From Prostheceraeus crozeri (lineage: Eukaryota > Platyhelminthes > Polycladida > Euryleptidae), in contig CAJQUW010012648.1 of assembly GCA_907163375.1 (NCBI GenBank), positions 1 to 64,000 on the forward strand: DNA of 64,000 nucleotides. Direction: 5' to 3'. Position numbers and translations under genes: made by a program. Every line of letters starts with the position of its first letter. Position 1 is the first letter of the stretch. Of the stretch, positions 12,841-25,300 are shown piece after piece. Under the pieces are notes generated by a model. The model was not told the DNA's origin. It saw only the letters and a list, made by a program, of their open reading frames with translations, and ran no database searches.

Positions 12841-12922
12841 CTTGCCAGCCGGGAATCGAACCCAGTCCTCGGTATGTATAATGCGACACGAAGATCACTA
12901 AGACTAGCGAAGCATACCCACC
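12841..12922 (-). repeat. tRNA-derived repeat fragment
   Basis: On the minus strand a perfect Pol III B box, GGTTCGATTCC, sits in a T-arm-like setting (CTGGGTTCGATTCCCGG). The upstream part does not fold as an intact cloverleaf and no clear A box is seen, so it is a tRNA-derived SINE fragment or tRNA relic rather than a working tRNA. Confidence 0.5.
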
Positions 12923-14104
12923 TTCCATATACGTGTCAGGAGCAGGCAAAGCTCTAAGCGCGCATTATGACATCACACTCATGGTTGAGGCACTGAATTG
13001 TGTAAGTAAGAGTAAATTTTGCAATTGAAATTCATAATGTCACATTGGAAGTTTCACATTTCGCACTTAAATAAACAAATGCTGACTAACGGATGAGATT
13101 TCAAAACAACACTTTATATGATGTTTCACAACAAAAGTGCATACTGCCTTATTGCTTTTTAGAGATTTCATTTCAGCAGTCATCATCGCTTCCTTTCAAT
13201 TGAACAACCCCAAAATCTGTTTGGATGCGTGAATAAAGATCCGGTAATGTCAATATATGTAATTAGAAAATTTTACTAAGTTGCATGTTTACATCAAAAT
13301 GCATGCACAGTATTCTGCTCAATGACATGACAGTAAGCTAAACTTTTGCACCGCGTCTCTTGCAGGCCGTAGGCAGACAGTAGAATTGAGGAATTTGAAT
13401 GCAGAGCGTGACAAGTGCGACATTGGTCATTTTGTTAACTGCGATATTTTTTTGCTGCCTTGAAAATGTCAAGCAGATATGCATTTTTTGACAAATGATA
13501 GTTGAATAGTTTATATGTATGATATAGTGTATAGTATAAATGGAGTATAATATGTATGTATGGTGCATGAACAGTATGTATAAGTAGTATTCAATTGCAG
13601 TTTAAAATGGTTTGATCGCCGTTTCACCTGCACAGTCAAATATCGACAAGCTTTTATGACGGCGCGACAAACGCCCTCCTTCATTTTTCATGACAAATGC
13701 GATAACAGATAGAATATCTAGAAATTTCCGCTTTTTGGATAGAGGTCACATTAGTGCTTGCCCGGATCCTGTGTCAACATTTTAGCGACTAATATAAACT
13801 AAATCTTAAGGAAAGTCACTTAAAAGTTTGACCCTTGAATGTTAACAAGCAATATCGCGCATGCGCATTCATAATATGGAATGCACTCGATTCCAGCCCC
13901 TTCTTGGATTCAATTCATATTTGAAAATATCTTGTCGATAATGTTAAAAACCACATTAAGATGGCTTTCATTTTCGACAAGTATCATAATCTACAGAGAG
14001 TTTTTGCTTCTCCTGAAAAGTTTGTAATTTGACACATAGTAGGTATTAGCCAATAGCATTGAAATCACATATGAGATATAGTCGCGACAGCGACGATATA
14101 CTGT
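12923..14104. other. intergenic, nothing recognised
   Basis: No gene or repeat recognised. A short frame on the minus strand (13338-13568) is low-complexity, rich in ATACATAT words. Confidence 0.45.
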
Positions 14105-15170
14105 TAGTTTGGTCATAGGTCGGTACCAATATGACAAAGCAAAAATGAAGTTAATTGCCTCGACCGAAATTATATTACAACGAAATTACAAAGTAATAAA
14201 ACACCCGACGTTTCGTCATAGACTTAGCCATGAGCAATGGAAATGAGTTTACAATAACATGGTGTTAAGAGCAGGGCTGAGGCGATGAATTTCACTTACC
14301 TCCCCCTGCGGCGATGACTGTCATTCATTAAATGGATGTGTAAGATTGTCCAGGAAATGTTATCGATTGACACTTGATTATGAAGAGCTTGTTGAAAGAC
14401 TGGATTTATTCTTAAGATAAGAAGTTCATTTCTTTGACATTTGTTAGCGATTCTAATTGCAGACAATTAGATTGGATGACCTTATGAAAAATTGACCTGA
14501 ATGAAATTGGTGGAAGATCATACGAATTTCACTTCATTATTACATCGACAAACTTAAACTACTTGAGGAGTTTTTGCTTAAAAATAATTGCAGACAATTG
14601 AATAGCCTTGTAGCCGCACTGGTTTGTCGGATGATTTGAAACTGGTCTTCACTTCGAAATCTATGAAATCTGTGCGCCGGCCGCAAACGGTTAAGACCCC
14701 TGATATTGCCAATTCTGTCAATCATTTTTTAAAGCCTTGCAGAGATACGAAAAATAGTCGTGCGCCGCTTGCGCATTGCTGTGATTTCCTTCAAAATGCT
14801 CCGATCGCCACGATTCCTTCAGATTCAAAGAGTTCAGATCATTGCGCAAAAACTTTCTCGATAATGTTGGGTCCTTCGATCATTTTTTAAAAAAGTTAGC
14901 AGGCGCACGAAAAACGTTCACGAACTTCTCTGTAAAACTTGATATCGTCTGTCTCTTTGCTGTGTGATCCGGTTGATAAGTCACTGAAACTTCGCAGAAT
15001 TTGGCGTGTTTAATGTTGAACTGATTGCTCATTGTTCGATTGCTATGGCATTATGTCAGCAGTTATTGTGCCATTTTATTAACGTTACATGTTCCAATGT
15101 TTCCTTTCTAGTCAAAAAGAAGTAGAGACAACCTGTCTAATTCTGTGGTCCGATATCTCTTCAGGTGAAG

Positions 15171-15420
15171 CATATTGTTTACCTCATCACCTGCAATATT
15201 TGCAATGAAAAGTATGTGGGGTGGGGGATCAAAGAGACAAATACGTACTCGCCTTAGAGAGCATTGCTCGCAGGCTAATTCCCAGACTGCAATCTTTTAA
15301 CATCTAGGTCTAGTCCTTCATAATCAAGTGTCAATCAATAACATTTCCTGGACAATCTTACACATCCATTTAATGAATGACAGTCATCGCCGCAGGGGGA
15401 GGTAAGTGAAATTCATCGCC
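15171..15420 (+). pseudogene. GIY-YIG endonuclease relic of the Penelope-like element
   Basis: A conceptual reading starting with a VYLITC motif followed about ten residues later by YVG matches the front of the GIY-YIG nuclease domain that Penelope-like elements carry after their reverse transcriptase; cysteine pairs between the two motifs fit the zinc-binding version. The domain is broken and no longer codes for a protein. Its tail end runs into the sequence shared with the inverted left arm. Confidence 0.65.
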
Positions 15421-15449
15421 TCAGCCCTGCTCTCAACGGCATATTATTG

Positions 15450-15573
15450 TAATGAATGTAAAGAAAAAATTCCCCTGAAAAAATGGTAAAAGTAATTACC
15501 CAAAATGGCTAATTTATTTTAAAATACAAAGAAGTCGTAAAACTGGGAGAGAATTTTTTCTTTACATTCATTA
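15450..15573. mobile_element. TA-flanked MITE nested in the Penelope-like element
   Basis: A 120-base element (15452-15571) with perfect inverted ends of about 21 bases (from ATGAATGTAAAGAAAAAATT) and TA at both flanks, as expected for a Tc1/mariner-type MITE. It interrupts sequence that is continuous in the inverted left arm, so it inserted after the Penelope-like copy. It has no coding capacity. Confidence 0.8.
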
Positions 15574-15737
15574 TGACTGACCTCCCGTACAGACAACTCT
15601 ACCAATATTATTGTAAATTCATTTCCATTCCTCATGACTAAGTAAGTCTATGACGAAACGTCGGGTATTTTATTACTTTGTAATTTCGTTGTTACATAAT
15701 TTCGGTAGAGAAAATTAACTCCATTTTTGCTTCATCA

Positions 15738-18700
15738 AAACTTCAGCAAATTTGGTTCGTTCCAGTTTCTGCATGTCATGATACAAATCAAAAAGGTGAA
15801 TGGAGACAGAAGCCGTATTCCAGTACGTGAGTGAGCAATTGGCCACAGTCCATAACTAAGATTATTGTGCATTTGAAATTGGGTTGAGCAGTTTAAATTT
15901 GATATAATTGACAAAGAGATATAAATCTAGCGCTGTGCGATCAGTTCAAAAATCTAATCGTGGCGTGATCCCTACTGGTGTGAAAATTAATATTTCTTTA
16001 CGTTTTTCATTTCGAAAACTTTCTTGAAAACGTGAATGGCAAGTTCGACAGAGTAAACTGCTAACTCGCAGTTGTCTAATTTCCGATTTGCCAATTTTGA
16101 TTATCGGCAGCAGAACGGTGAACAAAATTCATCAATCTCTCACCTTCCCAAAGTGTAATTCGAATAGGTCGAGCAACTGCCTTCAAAATTTGATTCACTA
16201 CAAGTATTCAGAAGTAACTGATTTCCGACTTAGGCGCCGGGATCGTCATTGGTAGTTCATCAACAGATTACATACCGGTAACTTGATGAAGTTAGCGCGC
16301 AAGCGTCAAATGCGACAAAAGTATATTTAGTAGCTATCGACTTTGGCAGCTGTCTCAAAGGAAGCGCGTTCGATTCCTTCAAAGTGCTTTAAAATGCTAT
16401 TCTCTCGGTCTTTAGGAGTAATCAATACCGATAAATAAAACTAAATTTTAGTGCAATGTCACTTCAGCCTAACATTGCACCGCAAACAACTTCTGCAACT
16501 ACCAAGGGACATATTCCTAAATGAAAATTCTTCCTTCCATGCTTTTTTCATCGATTCCCTTCCTATTTGTCAGAATTGAGGATTACAGACATTTACAGAG
16601 CTGTATAGTTGTCGCTTGTTTAGTTAAAGGTACTTCTTTAACTGTGAAGAGGTGAAGAATGCGTTGGGGTTTGGGGGACATCTCATCTTGAAATATAGGC
16701 TTGTGGAATCAACGAAAATTCTACCGGATTAAAATCACATTACTAGCAGTCCTACTATTTTGCAAAGCCGATGCATATGAATCGCGAAACACTAATTTCT
16801 AGGTATCTAAAGAAAGTTGGATGGTTGACAACATATTTAAATAAATACTGCAAGGAATCAGCCAATCAGTTGAAATTTCAAAATATTAACAATTAAAACA
16901 AAGAGTTTGTTTATTTATCATACACTGCACATCAAATTATGAAAAGTTGTCAAATTTGCATGCCAAACATTTTTTCCTGATTTTCAAAAGAATGAGACAA
17001 CACAAAAAATGGCTAATTGTACCCGTAGTACACAGTCCCATAATTGAAGGATTGCTCTTATCACAGGATTAGCTGTCACTTCATTGCTATCAGATGCCTT
17101 TTGCCCAAGAACATGGAGTTGTGGATTGCTAGAAATTGACATTTTTTGATTGAAGAAACCACAAAATGTCGAACCAGAATCACTCCCCTATATTTACAGA
17201 TGCCTCAAATTATCTAATCCGTTTGATGATATAAGTCGCTCAAACCCGCCAAGATTATTGTTAGCACTAAATGTTGTCACAAAACTTTACCTACTCCACG
17301 GCTTTCGTGTTGCAAAGAGATTGAAATCCTGAAAGCTGTAAAGTGCTGGTTTGAAAAGGCAATCTCACTTTATTAGACTTTTTACAACACAAACACTCAA
17401 AGAGCTCAACTGGCAAAACCTGTTTTCTTAATTAACTTGGACCTATTTATATAATTTTCAGTTTATCAGAAAGTAAACAGTCGATAGAGTGCTACATTTC
17501 CTGATAATTTTGAATAGTAAGGTTATCTGTAAACGATAGAAGAGGTAAGTTAAACAAAGAACATGTCCGAACATTTTATAAAGAGATGTTTTCTTGTTGA
17601 ATTTGCTTGAATGCTACTTGTTCGGCATGAGAATGGACGATTTTAATGTTATATCAATATTTTGGGAATAAGATTTTGAATTTTGTATAAAATGTTTGAA
17701 TTTTGTGTGAAATGAATTAACTCTGTCCATTTAGAAGCCATTTTAGAACGCCGTAATTTTGATCTCATTCCTAAAATATTAATTTTTCTGTCTGAATTTT
17801 CATAACTCTTTTAGTTTCTCTATGGATTCTTCAAAGATGCATGATACATGCGTGATTTATCCTTGTGTGGAATATCCATAATAGTATTTGTCTTGTCCTT
17901 AAATATGATTTCATGTTGAGGATCTAAAACGCCTCCTTGATCTCTTTGGGTTATCCATCAGACAGGGTTTCTTATCTTACCCTCCATCATCAAACTAGTA
18001 CTCGCATTGTGTGTTTGTTGTCGTCTGCAGCATTGGTTTTTCTTGAACCTTTTCTTGTAAATGAATCACACCGTTCAGCTTCTTGAAGGAGGAATTCAAG
18101 CTCATTATTCTGCTACATCTGCAGCCATCTTCCGATTAAACGTCGAATATCATCGCCTTTCTTGATATTGGGATCTTTTCGTGATGTACATGCAACAGAT
18201 TCAAAGATTAAAATGTATTCACTCCGTGCATTATCATTATCAGGCCGTCGGTCTTTTCAGTCCACCGATACTTTTCACGATTTTTCCACAATCTGTGCAA
18301 GTGATAGTTTACTCTTTGTTGTTTTCTGATGCAAGTTCTTCCATTCTAACATCTTCCAGAATTAAGCTTGCTTATTCGACAGGCCACTGCATGTTACATA
18401 ACATGCCTGCAAGCAAGCAATATAATCAAATCATGTGCATGCTTAAGTAACAAAAATCTCGCTCACAGTCGGCCATATGCTTTCAGAGTTGATCGTCCCT
18501 CAGATATCTTATATCATAGATGTCCCCGATAATATTAATATTAATAATATTAATTAAATATAAGTATCAATTATATTAACTACAGACTATCAAAACCAGA
18601 GATGGGATACTTCGAATATCAGTTGCTATAATATTTGAAATTTTGACTTGATGATTTCAACAATTATGAGTATGGAGGTTGAGCCACTAACCCACATTTT

Positions 18701-19095
18701 GCGCCAATACAAGACCCAGAGCTCTTCTTTAATGTGTGCTTTCACAGATATCCGACTTTTCGCTTTCTTTAAGATAGTGGGACAATCACTTTTATCTATC
18801 ACTTTAGTGGATTGTCACTTTTGTCCCTATTTTGACAATATGCTGTTTCGCTCTTTCAATAGCTATTCAATAACTATTCAATGGTGGTGGTAGACCTACC
18901 TGCGCCATGAGCATCATGGCATAAATGTAGGCTTACAGTTAGTGACTTTCAATCCATCTACAGTAAATACCGAAGTGACATAAGGCTGGGGATTAGCAAG
19001 CCTGGCTTGAATAAGTGTAAATTTGATATCGAAGCTCATTTTTTGGATATTTCTAAATGTCAAAAAACTAAAGAAATATTTTAAACTCTTATACA
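15738..19095. other. intergenic, nothing recognised
   Basis: About 3.4 kb of AT-rich sequence. Open frames are short and without motifs. A small hairpin with TGCAATGT/ACATTGCA arms lies near 16452-16480, and a simple AATATTAAT-rich stretch near 18530-18560. Confidence 0.45.
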
Positions 19096-19103
19096 CATAG
19101 GCA

Positions 19104-19963
19104 CATGGACGCGGGAGCAGGATGGGCAAGGGGGCAGGTGCCCCCCAAAAATATTTTGATGGGGCAAAGTATCTTTTTTGCCCCTCTAAGATATTTACGG
19201 TGGAAAATGTTTTCACATAGATTATTATCTTTTGAGTAGACAATATTTCGGCAATGTATTTCTACATTGAATAAGTACAAAATTCGGAGGACGCAACAAC
19301 GCCTTACACATATCGCTCTGCTTCATATCAATCAAGACATTCTCTACTCCCTTGACATTCAAGAGATGATAAAGCAATTCATTTTGAGAACTCGAGAGAG
19401 GCAATCTACAGGGTGACTCAAAATTCTCCATACATAGAATAATAAAATTATCTTTTGCTATGCATGGAGACTTTTGAATCACCCTGTACTTTTGACGTAG
19501 TTGACATAAAAATTTTGTCAGGAATTTACTTGGTTTTCTATGCAAAAAACTTTTATTGAGAGTGGTATAATAACATAATATTCAACATAACATTCAAGAC
19601 TTTCAGGAATACAAAGAAGAGGTTGAATTTAAATCGAGTTTAAGTATGAGGTAAACTTTGTGCACATACTTGAATTCTCCAATTTCATGATAAACTTATA
19701 AGGATGTATAATTCTCTTATTCTAAGGATGAAAAAAGTTTGAATTAGTTTAATGAGCGTCGAAGCAGGGTATTGTACCGTGGTTTTGTATTAATAAATTC
19801 ATAAAAGTGCAAATAAAGATTCATAATGAATGCATTAGGCCTACTTTTTGACATCAACTAACATCCTTTAAAAAACGCTTCATAGAAAGTTTAGACAACA
19901 ATTACCAAACAGGCATGCGTTTCCTTTTGCCCCCTCAACTTTGAAACTGCTCCCGCGTGCCTG
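19104..19963. mobile_element. non-autonomous hAT-like element
   Basis: An 860-base element flanked by a perfect 8-base duplication, CATAGGCA, at 19096-19103 and 19964-19971. The termini share 15 of 17 bases in inverted orientation (left CATGGACGCGGGAGCAG; right, reverse complemented, CAGGCACGCGGGAGCAG). Runs of G and C follow just inside both ends. No transposase is recognisable. A small hairpin MITE is inserted inside it. Confidence 0.8.
19407..19488. mobile_element. 78-base hairpin MITE nested in the hAT-like element
   Basis: The element (19409-19486) is almost entirely a pair of 29-base inverted ends starting CAGGGTGA, with three mismatches between arms, and has TA on both sides. It is a Tc1/mariner-type MITE reduced to a hairpin of about 20 bases of loop. 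Confidence 0.78.
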
Positions 19964-19971
19964 CATAGGCA

Positions 19972-22120
19972 ATAGCGCAAATTAGACTATAATATTAATA
20001 TATGGGCTTTTTGCTTTTTAGAAATTTTCAAGCAATGCCATTCGATATACGATTTTTAGGGCCTACTTATACAAATCGACAAATATTGGTTCCAAGATTT
20101 CCCAGATTTCATAAGTGTCTCTTTGATGTCTATATTAATTTGAAGTCGCTAACTACAGATTTATGCCGTTTGCAATTCTCAATGCACATTTAGTTATGCA
20201 TTGCTTTAGTATACATTTACTTAATGCAACTAACTTCAAGCTCATATTTTCATGCATATTATCACGTGATTGAGGGAAGGAGGAGAGAGGTTTAAAGATG
20301 ACATCACGCAACATCCTCGAAGGTTGAATACTCCGAATTTTACCATCAGCATGTGATTATTTTAGCGGCTCCTTCTCCGTAATCAGGCCTACTTTTAGCC
20401 AGCGTTTGTGAGTAGTTGAAAAATCTTTGGAATCCTCTCAGATGAAATTCTATTCTGAATACGAACTGTCGTGTTAATTTCAACATCGACGTATTAATTT
20501 TCTTATTATTTTTCATTAAGTTCCTGTCACAAACTCTCATACATCAATTTGATAGATGCGGTGGATGATATGAAGAACGGAAAATTCATCAATTCGAAAT
20601 AGAATTCTTGATCTCATCTCGAGAGCGCATCTATTTAACGACCTCTACATTCATCATGCCATGAAAAAAGTAGAGATTTATTTTTTAATAAAAATTCTAC
20701 TCGTCTACATGACGTGTTCATAACAAGCGAAACTGATTGTGACTTAGCGATGAGGGAATACCTCCAACTTGCGTCCTAGTGAGCTGTAGGCATCAATTGT
20801 CCTTCAAGTTGATCGCTATCTTCCACCGACTCGATAACTTTCATTTTGGAGTCCTAATGAGCATCTAACTTGTTCCGCGGACACTTGGTTTAGTTGCAAG
20901 CAAGTTATTTCCTTGCGCCCCAAACCTCAATTAGCATAGCAATGAGCGAGTACAAGATTGAATTTTCTGTCAGATACGGTGTTGAGAAGCGATTCCTGAA
21001 CAACATATCCCACCATGAGATTGCGAGACGTGATCGGCAGATTGATTAGTTTGGCGTCTGATCTTGTGTAAAATTTCATTCTTATTAGATAAAGTCACGT
21101 ATTGATTTCGATCACTAATTCTGTCAAAGATTTTTCATGACAGATATTTTGCTTTACGTTAAAATCGAAGATAGCACCATGATTACTGTTTTTTGCCGAT
21201 TTTCGTGAATTATGTATCTGGTATAGCGATGTTTGCAAGAGCAAATTTCAGTCTGCAAGGAAATTTATTTACTAACATAAGATGCGGAAAATTCTGAAAA
21301 TTTTGGAATCCTGCACTCGGCTGACTTTTTGCCACAATAACCTCTTTTCTTCTCTTAAGCTCTTACATGCCTTTCTCACTATTTTCCTAACCTATATAGC
21401 TAAATAAAGTGAAGACCAAGAAAATGTTGTCTGAACAGTGCTCAGATCGTTCATTTGAATTCGAAATTCGACTTCAACTTGATTGAAGGAAGATGAGAAT
21501 TTATATGTTACCGAATTTGTGACAAAATAGCACTTCATTTTTTGACCTTTTGCATAGTTAAACTGTGTTATCAAATTTATCTGTGAATGTTATCTTGTTG
21601 CTATCTTGATTGTGTCTCTTTGGCCTGCTAAATTTCAGCAGTACATGTATATTTTTAGATTGCTGAACCTTATAGACAGCAATAATTTTCCACAAATATA
21701 CTTCGTGCACTTATGACTACTCAATAGGCCTAAATTTAGACCATAAGTTAAAAGAAATCATATTTTTATTCAATAAGATTCGAATGAAGGAAATCAAAAT
21801 AATAATTTAGATGAACTCATTGATAATTCATGTGAAAAGATTTAAGAAGATTTTTATGATGAAATTAAGAACGATTCATGCTCACAATAAAATGTAGGCC
21901 ATAGCAAAACTACTAGCTAGCGAACTATAAAAAAATTTATTGCACGGCAACTTATATTATACTACCCGCGCTAACTTACGGCGAGACACAAAGGTCTACG
22001 CCATTAGTATTCAACCAACAAAAGTCAAATATACCAATTTACAAAATCAAATCAGTCTTGTCAATTCCAAGAAGCAATTCCATTTTAGATTGATTCTAAT
22101 GACCATAACTTAAAAGAAAC
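19972..22120. other. intergenic, nothing recognised
   Basis: No exon, RNA gene or repeat boundary recognised over about 2.1 kb. Confidence 0.45.
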
Positions 22121-22124
22121 TTTA

Positions 22125-23000
22125 TCAAGTAATCCGATTACGATGAACCCTCGTCCCACTGCGGTATTTTTCCGAACACGTCCCACTGGGGGAGGACGAA
22201 AACGCCCCCTCTCCCAGTGGGGCGAGGTTTCTAATCAGGGTTTCGGAACTTTGGTACAGCCAACACGGCTCCGGCTCCCACCCAAGACCCTTCGACATAT
22301 GGTCGGGTCGAAAGTGAGGAATCCACAAAATGTTACACACCCTATGGCTACACGAAACGGCACATATTATGTTCTTGGTATCTCTTTCATAAAGACATTT
22401 TACCAAAGCTCTTCGTAGTATTTCTCATTGATCGTGGTCACATTCATTGTAAATTAATTGGCTAATTGCCTCGGACAGTCCCACGAAGAAAAAACGAACA
22501 ATTCTTTCGCTACAATGTCTGCTACAATGTTGCACTGTATGTTGTCAATACATTCGCCTGACGATGCCTGTTTGACACAGGTGAAAGGCCTAGCGAAAGA
22601 ATTGTTCGTTTTTTCTTCGTGGGACTGTCCGAGGCAATTAGCCAATTAACTCTTCGTAGTAGCTCAGCCTTAAGGCCTCTCTTGAAGGTGACCCCTGACG
22701 GAGCGGTTTTCAAGCTTGTTGGAAGATTATTCCAGGTGCGAGTTGCAGCTACAGGGAAAGCTCTAGCACCAACTGTCTTCAATCGGGAAGTCTAAATGAG
22801 AAGTTAGCCGTTGTAGGGAGATCGGAGATGGTAGCGGGAAAGGTTGGAAAGCACAGGGTGGAGACAGGAAGACAGATATATTAGGATCACCACCCCGAAG
22901 ACATTTGTAAGCAAGGACTGCAAGACGAAATGTCATACGTTCTCGCATGGATAACCACTGTAGGCATTGGAATAAGGAGGCTGCGTGGGGGGGGGTGCAT
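22125..23000 (-). mobile_element. LINE 3' fragment split by a foldback insertion
   Basis: On the minus strand, 22660-23000 encodes the end of a LINE ORF2: a RERMTFRLAVLAYKCLRGG-type block, then an AFPVAATRTWNNLP block, then a TFKRGLKAELL tail. This is the typical C-terminus after the reverse transcriptase in CR1/L2/Jockey-like LINEs. The two blocks lie in different frames, so it is a relic. Sequence on the far side of the foldback (22125-22408) continues the same element, probably as 3' UTR. The catalytic reverse transcriptase is absent. Confidence 0.7.
22409..22661. mobile_element. 229-base foldback element with 59-base perfect arms
   Basis: The element (22421-22649) lies exactly between two copies of the 12-mer CTCTTCGTAGTA (22409-22420 and 22650-22661). 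It contains perfect 59-base inverted arms (22454-22512 and 22591-22649) around a 78-base core, plus 33 bases outside the left arm. The core holds CUGACGA, a CCUGU/ACAGG stem and GAAA in hammerhead-like order (about 22558-22586), a word pattern common at Penelope-like ends. It inserted into a LINE relic. Perfect arms suggest it is young or recently converted. No protein is encoded. Confidence 0.8.
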
Positions 23001-24000
23001 AGGTCGAGGGAGTCATTATTAGGGTGGTTACGTCCGGAGGCATATTAATTGAAAAGAATTATTTTAGTCAGACACATTGGCCTTGGTGAAAGGGTTTTCA
23101 AAAGCTTTCATCCGCATCTTGGATTTACATATTATTTTGATCCTGTCTGATATGAACAGGAACTGGGTGGAACTCGGCGGACGCGCAGATTCGTTGCAGC
23201 CATGGATGGTTCACTGTATTTTCCGAAAGTTCAATTTTCAGCCTCGTTCATGCTGCCGGTCGGACGAGATGATTCAACTACTTAGGTGTTACGCCTCTAC
23301 CATTTATCAATTAAGTGAAACAATTGAATGTTTCCAAAAAGAACCAAAATTTTTTTTATATCAAAAGCACTTCTTCAGAAGTACATTAGATACTTGTCCG
23401 AATTATTTATTGAATATGCGGCACTTTAAATAACCATGACTTTTTAAGAGAAGAATTATTAAGAACCAATAGGTGCCTGTTGTGCTAGAATTAAGCACAC
23501 TAAATTTGAGACGAGAATGCATATATATTGTTCGCCAGAACTTTTCGACGCTTTCGATTGAAACACAATCTTAAGAAAGTCTGTGATCTGCTTTAGAATT
23601 CAGATAAAGGATTCGCTGAATTTATAGAGGAGGAGATGATGACCAGCAGCAACGATGACACACTGTCGCAGAGTGACTGAATTCAAATGCGTATGAATAA
23701 AGGTTCAGGCCGGAGCCGGAACCGTGGTATTTTCTGTCGGCTCCGACCTGCTACCATGATTCCGCTGCATAAAGCCAGCAGACAAATCATTATGTTTTGT
23801 GATGTAGTAGGCCTACTGTTTTTTCTTATGCTCCGTAGTCAACATGCTCATGACCAACGATGACCTGTGAATGTGCATTTTTATCGTCGTGGAATGACAA
23901 CTTTCGCATTTTACCTTAACTGACGTGAATATCATATGATATCGATATTTTCACCTTGCATTGAAGTGAACTCAGTTTTCAATTGAAAAAGTTTGCTCTC
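23001..24000. other. intergenic, nothing recognised
   Basis: An open frame at 23077-23433 has no recognised motif. A G run lies near 22988-22996. No repeat boundaries were recognised. Confidence 0.4.
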
Positions 24001-24600
24001 TATAAAACTTATTCGTAGACGTATGGACAACGAATGTCTGCCTTTTGAAGAAAAATGACGAAAATGACATTTTGGGTTTTCTGTAATTAACTTGACTTTT
24101 TATCACAATGTCGTAATATCTTTAGCACATCGAAGTGATTGTGTGATAACTGATGTTATCAAGGCGTTTTTACATTCATATAAAGCACACAGGATACTAT
24201 GTGGCTGCATAATTTTTGCATGTAGGACAACAAAGATTTTAAAAACATCAAAATCATATTATTTCATTCATTTCAAGAATTCTTCTCTCTATGAAACTTA
24301 TCCCATAAATATATAACAACAAATGATGCACCAGAGCCCTTCTTCACACCCACGTACTGCTGATATTTGCTTAACACTTTAACTTTTGAAGAAATTAGAG
24401 ATTTTCAATTGTTATAGAATGACGTTTTGGGATTCCTGTGATTAACTTAACTTTTTATCACCAATTCGTTGTGCCATAAGAACATTGAAGTGATTGCACG
24501 ACAACTGATGTTTAGTCCAACTCTTGCATGCATCATCTGGATTCATTACGGATACAGGCGTTCTGTTTACAAGTCGGACTATAACCATGCATGAATTTAA
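24000..24600 (+). repeat. diverged tandem duplication, about 350-base period
   Basis: About 24000-24200 and 24295-24560 are related: both contain ATGAC, then TTTTGGG, then TTAACTT and CTTTTTATCAC words in the same order, followed by a GAAGTGATTG word and an ACTGATGTT word. The best-aligned blocks are 24056-24150 and 24414-24512. The copies are well diverged, so the duplication is old. No coding signal. Confidence 0.6.
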
Positions 24601-25169
24601 AAGTAATGAAATTAGAATCGAGGCCAAACTATTCGACAAGAATGAAAGCTCTGTGCTTATCTTCGATGCTCATAATCAAAAGAATAGAAAAACCAAATTA
24701 ACTTATGAATGCGATTCAGGTGCAATAGCAATCGATACTAAATTCGGTATTTTTATAATTTGTCGCTGCAGGTGCGCGTTCTCTTTGATGCTGAGGAGCC
24801 GTTCAATCAATTAATGCATCTCCCAAGTGAAGTAGAATTGGATATCCCACTTCAAGACCTAAACAAATCTCTAAAAGAAACGAATAGCCTACTGGCACAT
24901 TAGTAATTGGGATGATGAAATTATTTATCTCTCATTGAAATAAGCGCTTCCAATACGTATACGCACAAATTTGTAATCCTACAGCTGTAAGCCGAGGACT
25001 TGTGGATCCATTTCATTTTCTCTTCTGTGCCTCCTTGCTTCTTTGTTTCTCTCCTTCAATATTTTCCTCGCTCGTGCGTGGTGGAACTCTCTTCTTCGCC
25101 ATTCTCTCTATAATTGAATATGCAATAGCAGAAGGCGGGAGGACCATGATTCAAAAGTAGAAATAAGCA

Positions 25170-25300
25170 AAAAACTCTTCCGAGTGAATAACTGCCGATG
25201 TTTTTATAAATATAAAATTTTCGGATGTAAAAATATGCCGACGTTTCGTGTCCAGACGCTTACTCGCGGCAGTTCTGACAAATAGAGTGATTTTACAAAA
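25170..25300 (-). mobile_element. Penelope-like terminal fragment
   Basis: Minus-strand sequence holds GACACGAAACGTCGGC followed by an AT-rich stretch with ATTTTTACATCCG. This arrangement (GAAACGTC after a short GUC/GAC stem, then an AT-rich end) matches the ends of the Penelope-like elements elsewhere in the window. The rest of a hammerhead core is not intact here. No coding part was found, so it is a solitary end. Confidence 0.45.

Larger units (their letters stand above)
14105..15737 (+). mobile_element. Penelope-like retroelement, inverted-end composite
   Basis: The terminal sequence of the element is present twice in opposite orientation: a left copy (about 14128-14390, minus) and a right copy (about 15318-15737, plus). 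The shared stretch includes TAATGAATGACAGTCATCGC and, further out, the word GACGAAACGTCGGG, followed by an AT-rich end. Between them, just before the right copy, a GIY-YIG-type endonuclease relic can be read. A main copy flanked by a 5'-truncated inverted piece of itself is a known Penelope layout. The element is decayed and 5'-truncated, with no reverse transcriptase core seen. A MITE is nested in the right arm. Confidence 0.72.

Noticed and set aside
22454-22649. Two mirrored frames with the same start and end peptides on opposite strands
   Set aside because: They arise automatically from the perfect 59-base inverted arms, so they are not genes.
23077-23433. 118-codon open frame
   Set aside because: No recognisable domain, low-complexity aromatic stretches and no splice or promoter context.
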